From contig CALJGH010000117.1 in the NCBI GenBank assembly GCA_938073925.1, positions 1 to 6,374 of the forward strand: a DNA stretch of 6,374 nucleotides, given 5' to 3'. Under the pieces are notes generated by a model that saw only the letters and a program-made list of their open reading frames with translations, searched no databases and was not told the origin of the DNA. Position 1 is the stretch's first letter; the number at the start of each line of letters is the position of its first letter. This document shows, in pieces, positions 1 to 5,774 of the stretch. The stretch is from an uncultured Nitrospinaceae bacterium (lineage in GTDB: Bacteria; Nitrospinota; Nitrospinia; Nitrospinales; VA-1). The translations under genes and the position numbers were made by a program.

Positions 1-2
1 CA

Positions 3-34
3 TAAGTCTAACTAGGTAGTAACTTTGAGACTTA
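3..34. repeat. 7-bp inverted repeat upstream of the porin
   Basis: TAAGTCT at 3-9 is perfectly complementary to AGACTTA at 28-34, with an 18-base loop. It could be the end of a terminator for a gene to the left of the window, an operator for the porin, or chance. The long loop and the lack of a strong T-run after it argue against an efficient intrinsic terminator. Confidence 0.2.
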
Positions 35-43
35 ATATTTCCT

Positions 44-91
44 AAGGGTAAAACCTGCATGTTTTGCCCGCCCCTTTTTTGTTTATGCTAA
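44..91 (+). promoter_or_regulatory. Porin ribosome-binding region with overlapping 10-codon leader ORF
   Basis: AAGGG at 44-48 is the only Shine-Dalgarno-like sequence before the porin. It sits 10 bases before an ATG at 59, which opens a 10-codon frame (MFCPPLFCLC) ending in TAA at 89-91. That stop lies just after the porin ATG (85-87), giving the overlap ATGCTAA. The porin ATG itself has no close Shine-Dalgarno. The arrangement suggests that ribosomes loaded at 59 terminate and restart at 85 (translational coupling). An alternative is that the porin uses the in-frame TTG at 64. A third possibility is that one base is missing in the C4/T6 homopolymer run, since one added base would join ATG 59 to the porin frame. 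The bases are visible; the mechanism is inferred. Confidence 0.35.
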
Positions 92-1449
92 AACATAGTT
101 TATTAACTGTTTTCCTAATTTTAAACTTTATTGGTTCATTAGATGTTTCAAGGCTCTGTGCTCAGGATCCGGAAGGTGGAAAACATGAGATGGATCGTAA
201 TTTTAAGTCCGGAATCCTGACTGGTGATTGGCATAGTTTGCAAACAAAGTTACATAAGATGGATCGTAATTTTAAGTCCGGAACCTTGACTGGTGATTGG
301 AATGGTTTGCGAACAAAGTTATACGAAAAGGGCGTGGATTTTGAAGTGGAATACTTTGGCGATTTGTTCTCGTTGGTTTCTGGTGGGCTGAATCGAAGAA
401 CCGATTTCACCGGACTTTTGGGGTTGGCATTATATCTTGACGCCAACCGCCTTGTGGGTTTGGAAGGGGCGCAATTTTTTATTTTTGGAATTGGAAGTCA
501 CGGAAACGACTTTTTAGAAAATGTAGGATCGGCTCATGACGTTAGTAGTATTGCCGCTCCCGACACATTCAAATTTTTTGAACTCTGGTACGAACAATCT
601 TTTTTAGAAGATCAGGTGTCCATTCTTTTTGGACTCTATGATTTGACTGGAGAATTCGATATACGGCCTACGGCGCAATTGTTTGTCAATGGAGCATTTG
701 GGACCGGTCAAGATTTATCCGAAACGGGTAAAAACGGACCGTCCACTTTTCCAGCTACCTCGTTGGCGTCACGGATTAAAGTAAATCCAACCCCCTCTTT
801 GTATTATATGGGGGCTGTTCTCGATGGAGTTTCAGGAGACCCGACTAACCCAACAAATGGAACTCAGATAGATTTAAACAGCGATGACGGTTTGCTGATA
901 GCTAATGAAATCGGCTACGAATCGCCAGATGAAATAAAAGGATTGAACAAAGCAGGTTTAGGCGCATGGGTTTATACAACGGATCTGGATGATCAGGTGA
1001 AGGTCAATGCCAGCGGAAACCCCGTTCAACAATCTGGAACTTACGGAATTTATACTTTCGTGGATGCAACACTCTTTTTGGAAGAAGGGTCGACCTCTCA
1101 AGGACTTTATTCTTTTTTCCGTATTGGAATCGCAGAAGAGAATGTCAATAAAATCGATTTGTATTTAGATGGTGGCTTGGTTTACCAAGGTCTTTTTAAC
1201 AATCGACCCGAAGATAAAATTGGGTTGGGTGTTTCGATGGATCGTTTCAGTGAGGGTTTCAAGCAAAAACAAGAACAGAGCCAGATATTAATTGAAGAGA
1301 CAGAAGTGTTGTTGGAACTAACCTACCAATACGATGCTGGTTCTGGTATTTTGTTACAACCTGACTTCCAGTATGTGTTTAATCCTGCTCAGTTCAAAGG
1401 GGCGGGTAATGCCGCTTCAATTGGGCTGAGGTTTGCAATTAATCTTTAA
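85..1449 (+). CDS. OprB-type carbohydrate-selective porin
   Basis: Predicted outer-membrane beta-barrel porin of the OprB family, whose members let sugars and other small solutes diffuse across the outer membrane. With ATG 85 the protein is 454 aa. It starts with a classic Sec signal peptide: Lys3/His4, then a hydrophobic core (residues 5-19), with likely cleavage after LCA at residue 26. An in-frame TTG at 64 would add seven residues before the basic n-region and fits less well; an in-frame stop at 49-51 bars longer forms. Family-like segments include LTGDWNGLRTKL with the following KGV, FFELWYEQSFLEDQVSILFG, a VNGAFGTG loop, FPATSLASRIKVNP, and a C-terminal LQPDFQYVFNP strand. The last residue is Leu (LRFAINL), where outer-membrane barrels usually end in an aromatic. 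A duplicated 23-residue block precedes the barrel. The substrate cannot be told from sequence. No partner gene is adjacent, and downstream lies a degraded channel gene. Confidence 0.85.
   Translation: MLKHSLLTVFLILNFIGSLDVSRLCAQDPEGGKHEMDRNFKSGILTGDWHSLQTKLHKMDRNFKSGTLTGDWNGLRTKLYEKGVDFEVEYFGDLFSLVSGGLNRRTDFTGLLGLALYLDANRLVGLEGAQFFIFGIGSHGNDFLENVGSAHDVSSIAAPDTFKFFELWYEQSFLEDQVSILFGLYDLTGEFDIRPTAQLFVNGAFGTGQDLSETGKNGPSTFPATSLASRIKVNPTPSLYYMGAVLDGVSGDPTNPTNGTQIDLNSDDGLLIANEIGYESPDEIKGLNKAGLGAWVYTTDLDDQVKVNASGNPVQQSGTYGIYTFVDATLFLEEGSTSQGLYSFFRIGIAEENVNKIDLYLDGGLVYQGLFNNRPEDKIGLGVSMDRFSEGFKQKQEQSQILIEETEVLLELTYQYDAGSGILLQPDFQYVFNPAQFKGAGNAASIGLRFAINL
190..327 (+). repeat. Diverged 69-bp in-frame tandem duplication in the porin gene
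   Basis: Bases 190-258 and 259-327 are two adjacent 69-base copies (23 codons each). By direct comparison they match at 60 of 69 positions; the first 24 bases are identical and the differences gather at the 3' end. The proteins read MDRNFKSGILTGDWHSLQTKL and MDRNFKSGTLTGDWNGLRTKL. The second copy matches the usual OprB N-terminal motif (TGDW-GLRTKL followed by a KG/RG turn), so the first is the extra copy. Reading frame is kept. The divergence argues against an assembly artefact and for an older duplication. Confidence 0.95.
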
Positions 1450-1510
1450 TTCTTCGATTTTAAATTGTCTTTAATTGTTAGTGTGATGCTTTGACTATTC
1501 AAATAAATAG

Positions 1511-1702
1511 GGTGTAGTCGATGCGAATCCTAATTAAACGTTCTGGGTAAACGAACTTTGGACTACAGATGGGATTTTTTCTGATTTAAGATATGCTATT
1601 GATAAGGAATTTAGAGATGCAGATGTTTGCATACCTTTCCCAAAACGCGACTTACATATTAAAACCTGTGAAACGGATTTTAGTCTTGCGCCATCTGTCT
1701 GA
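1511..1702 (+). pseudogene. MscS-family mechanosensitive channel, degraded C-terminal fragment
   Basis: Between stop codons at 1535-1537 and 1700-1702 one frame reads FWVNELWTTDG, then DLRYAIDKEFRDADV, then IPFPKRDLHIKT. This is the pattern of the extreme C-terminal cytoplasmic domain of small-conductance mechanosensitive channels (FWV, S-DLR-AI---F, IPFPQRD-H). These membrane channels open under osmotic downshock. No start codon, pore helix or beta domain remains. Just upstream, VVDANP at 1514-1531 in the same frame resembles the segment that normally lies about 20 residues before FWV, but only about three codons including a TAA separate them here. That suggests an internal deletion and frame disruption. 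LN in the neighbouring frame (1534-1539) may be another scrap. A 13-residue tail (CETDFSLAPSV end) follows the motif to a TGA. The fragment is called from motif recognition without an alignment. It is most likely non-functional. Confidence 0.75.
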
Positions 1703-1742
1703 TCATACGATTTAAGGCCACTTTATAGCTTGAATAATGTCA

Positions 1743-1771
1743 TTGAAAACCTATTGATTTCCTAGTAATTT
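1743..1771 (+). promoter_or_regulatory. Weak sigma-70-like promoter candidate for metH
   Basis: TTGAAA (1743-1748) and TAATTT (1766-1771) are separated by 17 bases and lie about 60 bases before the metH start. The -35 matches the consensus well; the -10 matches only three of six positions. In such AT-rich sequence this can arise by chance. No stronger promoter was seen between the channel remnant and metH. Confidence 0.2.
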
Positions 1772-1830
1772 GAATTTTAGTAGGTTGTTCCCCTTCGTTT
1801 GTCCTTTTTAAATCACAAAATGAGTTGAAT

Positions 1831-4800
1831 ATGAAATTTGAGGATGTTTTAGGAAAGCAGGTTCTTGTGTTGGATGGTGCTATGGGCACCATGGTGCAGA
1901 ATCTGGAATTGGATGATGCCGCTTTCGGCGGTCCGGCTTTCAAAATGCTGACGGATTTGTTGATTTTTTCACGTCCCGATGACTTGGAAGGGATTCATTT
2001 AGAATATTTGCGCGCAGGTGCCAACTTGATCGAAACCGATACCTTTGGTGCGTCACCTTTACGATTAAAAGAATTTGATTTTACTCAAATCGATCTTGCA
2101 GATATCAACGCGATTCCACAGGGACTGGATTTAAAAAAATCGGATTACTCGGCTATCACGCACCATCTAAATGTTGAAGGTTGCCGGATTGCCAGAAAAG
2201 CCATTGATCGCTATAAAGATGAGCCGGAATACGATGGTCGGCCCTTGTTCGTGGCGGGTTCCATTGGTCCCTCCAATTATGTTCTTTCCAAAACCGAAGC
2301 CGATCTCAATAAAGCCAATTGGGATCAAATTGTGGATAACAATTTTCTGCAAGTAAGAGGGATGATTGAAGGCGGGGCCGATGTGCTTCTCTTCGAAACA
2401 CAACAGGATATTTTGGAATTGAAGGCCTCGATTATGGGTGCCCACAAAGCGTTTGAAGAATCAGGCAAAAGACTTCCCATCATTGCGCAAGTGACGGTGG
2501 ATGGATTTTCCAAAATGCAAATATTCAACACCGACATCCATGCGGCTCTTGTAGCGGTAGAAGGTATGGGCATTTCTGCTTTTGGGATCAATTGCAATAC
2601 GGGTCCGGAACTGATGCAGAAAACAGTCGAAAAATTGAGCCGGATTAGTAGCTTGCCGCTTTCCATTGTTCCTAATGCCGGTCAGCCGGTTTCGGAAGAT
2701 GGTAAGACTTGCTACAAGCTCGAACCGGAAGATATGGCAGATTATGTAGAAAGCTTTGTTAAAGATTTAGGAGTTTCAATTATTGGTGGGTGTTGTGGAA
2801 CAACACCGGCACATATTCGCTCAATATCGAAACGTTTGAAGGGGTTGGTTCCCAGCAGGAAAGAAATAGCTAAAAAAGTTTTTGTATCGGGTCCACAAGA
2901 GGCCATATCACTAGACAGTTCCGAAGCTTTGATTCGAATAGGTGAAAGATTAAACGTGCGCGGTAGTAAAAAAGTTCGCGAAGCGGTGGAGCGTGATGAT
3001 GAGATTCAAAGGGAAGTTTTGGAGGAGGTTGTTGAAGAGCAGGTTAAAGACCTTGGTATCGGCATTATTGATGTTTGTATGGACAGTAATATTGTTGAAA
3101 CAGAGAAAGTTTTGCCAGAGGTGATTTATGAGACCACCAGTGACTTTAAGGGAGCGATGTGCATCGATTCTTTTTCGGTTGAAGCGTTGAAGGTGGCTAT
3201 CGAGTTTTATCCTGGCAGGCCCATTATCAACTCTATCAGTCTTGAAGAATATGAAAAGGGCGTGAGCAAGCTCGATGCGGTTTTGTCGATTACCCGTCAG
3301 CATCATCCGGTTTATGTGGCTTTGGTGAATGGTCCTGAAGGGCCTGGTCAGACGGCGGATGAAAAATATGAATTGGCTGCGGAAATTGTTAAGCAGGCGA
3401 AAGAAAAACACAATGTGACTCCCGACCAGATTCTGATGGATGTTAACGCTTACCCCATCGGCTCAGAGTCGGTGGAAGGATTAAATTTCTGCGCTGAAAC
3501 CTTGAAATGCCTACCGCGAATAAAAGCGATTCATCCTGATTTAAAGACGAGCATTGGCGTTGGTAACTTGACCAATGGTTTAGCTTCGAAACCTTATATG
3601 CGAAAAGTTTTGACCAGCGTTTTTCTGGATGAGGCGAGAAAGGTGGGATTGGATTGCGCGATATTGAATCCTAACCACTATGTGCCCCTCGAAAGCCTTA
3701 CGGAAAGCGATGTGGTGTTGGCTCGAAAAGTGATTCTCGACCGTGATATGACTGCGTTTGAAGAGTTAGAGCAAATAGCGCAGACGAAAAAAACCGGGAT
3801 CAAGGCTAAAAAAATCGATTACGACGATCTTTCTTTAGAAGATAGTATTTGTCAGAAAATTAAAGATGGGTTTAAGCAAAAGCAAGATGGAGTCATAACA
3901 AAAGAAGGCGGAGAATTTCCTTATAAAGACAAAATAGTTGCCGATGTCGCAGTTGCGATTGATAAGCATGAACCGTTGAATTTCATCAGCGGTCACCTAA
4001 TGAAGTCTATGCGTGAGTTGGGTGATGCGTTTGGTCGCGGCGAAGTGAGCTTGCCGCATTTATTAAAAAGTGCTGATGTGATGCGCCATGTCATGCAGTT
4101 TCTTGAATCCTTCATGCGATTTCAAAGTGGTGTCGAGCCAGGCGCGGCGATCGACTATAAAGGTGTGGTGGTGATCGGCACGGTGTATCAGGATGTGCAC
4201 AGCATTGGTAAAGACCTTGCTAAAACCCTTCTCGAAAATTACGGTTACCGGGTGATTGATCTCGGTGTGCAGGTGCCTTTGGAAAAATTTATCGAAACAG
4301 CGCGCGCCGAAAAAGCAGATGCCATTGGCATGAGCGCGCTTTTAGTGCAAACTTCAAATCATATGATAACGGTTGCGCGTATGTTGACCGAGGAAAAATT
4401 TTCAATCCCCATTCTCATTGGCGGAGCACCGGTGAACCTTCGTCATGCGGGTTATGTTGCCATGCAGGGAAGCGATGACACATCCGCTATTCTTGACAAT
4501 ATTTTTTATTGCGACAGTGGTATGGATGGTGTCAACACAATGGGGCTTTTGATGGATAAAGAAAAAAGGCCTGTGTTGTTAAAGGAAAACCAACAGTCTC
4601 TGCTTATCCAATATCAGAAAGCCAAAGGCATTAAGGAGGAGAAGGACAAGCTGCTGGAAACTTTGCCGAGAAGAAAAGTGAGCTTTCGTCATCATGAAGT
4701 GCCTGCTGAAGGATATGGAACGCAAAAGGTAGAATTTAAATTGCATAAAATGTCTTTGGATAGAAAAAGCCTTTATTCATTGAACTGGAAGTTTGGAAAA

Positions 4801-5442
4801 AAATCGAGTTGGATACAAAAGGGAATTACGGTTGAGCAGTTGCAGAGGCTGGAAAAAGAGTGGGTAGAAAAGGCCGAGCAAAATCGTTGGATCATTCCAA
4901 AGGCTCGTTTTGGAATTTTCCCGGCACAGGCGGATGGCGATGAAGTGGTTTTTTATGAATCCGAAAAAAAAGAGAAAGAGCTGGGCCGGTTTAATTTTGA
5001 TTTGTGTATTGGCAAGGGGAGAAAAGATAAGTTTTCTATTGGCCAATATTTTCATTCGGTCGAATCCGGTCAGTTGGATGCTATTGGTTTGCAAATCACT
5101 ACTGCGGGTATTGGGGTGGAGGCGGGAATAAAATCGCTTAAAGATCAAAACGATAGCGAATCTGCTTTGTATTTGCAGGGTTTGAGTGACAGGGTGGCTG
5201 AGGATATGGCGGAATATATTCATCAATTGCTACGAACAAGAGCAGGTTACAAAAAAGAGAATCGTGGGCAACGGTACAGCCCAGGTTACCCTGCCTTGAC
5301 AAACCTTAAAGGCAATTCCATTATATGGGATGCCTTGGGAGCAGAAGATTTAGGAGTGACTTTGACGGATGCCAATGAGTTTTATCCTCCGAGCACCACC
5401 GCTGCTGTCATTTGTTTTCATAAGGATGCGAGTTATAGCTGA
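1831..5442 (+). CDS. metH: Cobalamin-dependent methionine synthase MetH
   Basis: Cytoplasmic 5-methyltetrahydrofolate-homocysteine methyltransferase (EC 2.1.1.13): it moves a methyl group from methyl-folate through cobalamin to homocysteine, giving methionine and tetrahydrofolate. ATG 1831 gives 1203 aa (E. coli MetH is 1227). TTG at 1825 would add two residues; Shine-Dalgarno support is weak (TGAG at 1821). Four modules are present. The homocysteine domain (about 1-335) has LDGAMGTM at 14-21 and zinc cysteines Cys255, Cys321 and Cys322 (NCNTGP, GGCCGTTP). The pterin domain (about 365-650) has IGERLNVRGS at 370-379, MCIDSF and IINSIS. The cap and B12 domain (about 705-930) has D788-V-H790-S-I-G793, His790 being the lower cobalt ligand, and IGGAP. 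The AdoMet reactivation domain (about 970-1203) has R1148 followed by GYP at 1152-1154. Oddities are an insertion of about 20 residues near 85-112, V839/T841 where E. coli has T808/S810, and a C-terminus about 38 residues shorter than E. coli. TGA is followed at once by in-frame TAA. Confidence 0.97.
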   Translation: MKFEDVLGKQVLVLDGAMGTMVQNLELDDAAFGGPAFKMLTDLLIFSRPDDLEGIHLEYLRAGANLIETDTFGASPLRLKEFDFTQIDLADINAIPQGLDLKKSDYSAITHHLNVEGCRIARKAIDRYKDEPEYDGRPLFVAGSIGPSNYVLSKTEADLNKANWDQIVDNNFLQVRGMIEGGADVLLFETQQDILELKASIMGAHKAFEESGKRLPIIAQVTVDGFSKMQIFNTDIHAALVAVEGMGISAFGINCNTGPELMQKTVEKLSRISSLPLSIVPNAGQPVSEDGKTCYKLEPEDMADYVESFVKDLGVSIIGGCCGTTPAHIRSISKRLKGLVPSRKEIAKKVFVSGPQEAISLDSSEALIRIGERLNVRGSKKVREAVERDDEIQREVLEEVVEEQVKDLGIGIIDVCMDSNIVETEKVLPEVIYETTSDFKGAMCIDSFSVEALKVAIEFYPGRPIINSISLEEYEKGVSKLDAVLSITRQHHPVYVALVNGPEGPGQTADEKYELAAEIVKQAKEKHNVTPDQILMDVNAYPIGSESVEGLNFCAETLKCLPRIKAIHPDLKTSIGVGNLTNGLASKPYMRKVLTSVFLDEARKVGLDCAILNPNHYVPLESLTESDVVLARKVILDRDMTAFEELEQIAQTKKTGIKAKKIDYDDLSLEDSICQKIKDGFKQKQDGVITKEGGEFPYKDKIVADVAVAIDKHEPLNFISGHLMKSMRELGDAFGRGEVSLPHLLKSADVMRHVMQFLESFMRFQSGVEPGAAIDYKGVVVIGTVYQDVHSIGKDLAKTLLENYGYRVIDLGVQVPLEKFIETARAEKADAIGMSALLVQTSNHMITVARMLTEEKFSIPILIGGAPVNLRHAGYVAMQGSDDTSAILDNIFYCDSGMDGVNTMGLLMDKEKRPVLLKENQQSLLIQYQKAKGIKEEKDKLLETLPRRKVSFRHHEVPAEGYGTQKVEFKLHKMSLDRKSLYSLNWKFGKKSSWIQKGITVEQLQRLEKEWVEKAEQNRWIIPKARFGIFPAQADGDEVVFYESEKKEKELGRFNFDLCIGKGRKDKFSIGQYFHSVESGQLDAIGLQITTAGIGVEAGIKSLKDQNDSESALYLQGLSDRVAEDMAEYIHQLLRTRAGYKKENRGQRYSPGYPALTNLKGNSIIWDALGAEDLGVTLTDANEFYPPSTTAAVICFHKDASYS

Positions 5443-5496
5443 TAAGCCTACTATTCTGCCCACTGAGGCTAATTTTAGTAAAAAGAGTTTGTCTTT

Positions 5497-5518
5497 AGTA
5501 AAGATAAAGTAAAGATAA
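5497..5518. repeat. Perfect 2 x 11-bp tandem repeat
   Basis: AGTAAAGATAA occurs twice back to back (5497-5507, 5508-5518). A related AGTAAAAAGA lies just upstream at about 5477-5486. The stretch is purine- and A-rich and stands about 55 bases after metH. It is most likely slippage in low-complexity DNA, though a protein-binding site cannot be excluded. Confidence 0.8.
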
Positions 5519-5566
5519 AAATTTGCCGATAAATAGGATGTTAAAGGCCAAAAAAACAGGTTTTGT

Positions 5567-5635
5567 ATGACCGTTTGGGCTGGAATAACTCCTTTATTAT
5601 TGGTGGTTTATGTGTTGCGTTCAGGTTCTAAATAA
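5567..5635 (+). CDS. Possible 22-aa single-pass membrane micro-protein
   Basis: ATG 5567 to TAA 5633-5635 encodes 22 residues: MTVWAGITPL, then LLVVYVLRSGSK. The middle (about residues 4-17) is a continuous hydrophobic stretch long enough for a short membrane helix. The end is basic (Arg18, Lys22), as in N-out or positive-inside small membrane proteins. An AGG at 5558-5560, six bases before the ATG, could serve as ribosome-binding site. I do not recognise a family. It lies between metH and clpC, and its end overlaps the candidate clpC promoter. A 22-codon frame can occur by chance, so this is a candidate only. Confidence 0.25.
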   Translation: MTVWAGITPLLLVVYVLRSGSK

Positions 5636-5649
5636 AACCTTTATATAAT
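5620..5649 (+). promoter_or_regulatory. Sigma-70-like promoter candidate for clpC
   Basis: A perfect TATAAT (5644-5649) stands about 125 bases before the clpC start. Eighteen bases upstream of it lies TTCAGG (5620-5625), a poor -35 with three of six consensus positions. A start near 5656 would give a leader of about 120 bases containing the 5706-5728 hairpin. The -10 is strong but the -35 is weak, so an activator or an alternative promoter is possible. Confidence 0.35.
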
Positions 5650-5705
5650 TGATATCATTTGTTAATATGACATCGACTTAAACCAGAATTAATACAGGAT
5701 GTTGC

Positions 5706-5728
5706 CTCACATTGAAGTCGAATGTGGG
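5706..5728 (+). promoter_or_regulatory. 8-bp hairpin in the clpC leader
   Basis: CTCACATT (5706-5713) pairs with AATGTGGG (5721-5728) over eight positions including one T-G wobble, around a seven-base loop GAAGTCG. It ends 46 bases before the clpC ATG. It is followed by TCTCTTTC and not by an uninterrupted T-run, so it is an unconvincing terminator. As a dyad it could be an operator or an mRNA 5' element. It matches neither CIRCE nor CtsR sites. Confidence 0.4.
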
Positions 5729-5759
5729 TCTCTTTCAAATTATAAATCCGCTTTTTTTT

Positions 5760-5764
5760 AAGGA
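5760..5764 (+). promoter_or_regulatory. clpC ribosome-binding site
   Basis: AAGGA follows a run of eight T residues and lies 10 bases before ATG 5775, the start that gives the standard MFKRFTERA N-terminus. The nearer ATG at 5765 opens only a five-codon frame (stop at 5780-5782) and is not the gene start. Confidence 0.7.
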
Positions 5765-5774
5765 ATGTTGAATC

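Larger units (their letters stand above)
1450..1830. other. Porin-metH intergenic region
   Basis: This is a 381-base AT-rich gap. Bases 1450-1510 have stops in every + frame and no recognisable content. There is a 9-base direct repeat TCTTTAATT at 1443 and 1468, and no convincing hairpin plus T-run terminator for the porin. Bases 1511-1702 hold a decayed mechanosensitive-channel gene fragment (separate entry). Bases 1703-1830 are the metH leader; it is short, AT-rich and shows no structure resembling a cobalamin or SAM riboswitch. No tRNA or other RNA gene was seen. Confidence 0.6.
5443..5774. other. metH-clpC intergenic region
   Basis: This 332-base AT-rich gap begins with a second in-frame stop for metH (TAA 5443-5445). 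AGCCT at 5445-5449 pairs with AGGCT at 5466-5470, then AATTTT. That is a five-pair stem with a 16-base loop, at best a poor terminator. Other contents have their own entries: the 11-bp tandem repeat, a 22-codon candidate ORF, a TATAAT box, an 8-bp hairpin and the clpC ribosome-binding site. I see no CIRCE element (TTAGCACTC-N9-GAGTGCTAA) and no CtsR heptad repeat, the common heat-shock operators of clp genes in Firmicutes. Confidence 0.6.

Noticed and set aside
1256..1275. GFKQKQ shared between the porin and MetH (MetH near 3869)
   Set aside because: A six-residue coincidence in lysine/glutamine-rich surface segments of unrelated proteins; the flanks do not match.
1443..1476. Direct repeat TCTTTAATT at the end of the porin gene
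   Set aside because: A nine-base AT-rich repeat with no target-site or terminator context; expected by chance in this composition.
1825..1833. TTG at 1825 as the metH start
   Set aside because: It adds only two residues before the standard-looking MKFEDVLGKQ start at ATG 1831, and neither position gains a better ribosome-binding site.
2950..3411. 153-codon open frame on the minus strand within metH
   Set aside because: It lies wholly opposite a conserved MetH coding region, its composition is that of an antisense shadow, and no family is recognisable.
4777..5226. 149-codon open frame on the minus strand within metH
   Set aside because: Antisense shadow of the AdoMet domain; no start-site signal or recognisable motif.
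5545..5581. Imperfect stem AGGCCAAA / TTTGGGCT enclosing the micro-ORF ATG
   Set aside because: It has one mismatch and a 21-base loop in low-complexity DNA; too weak to call a riboregulator or terminator.
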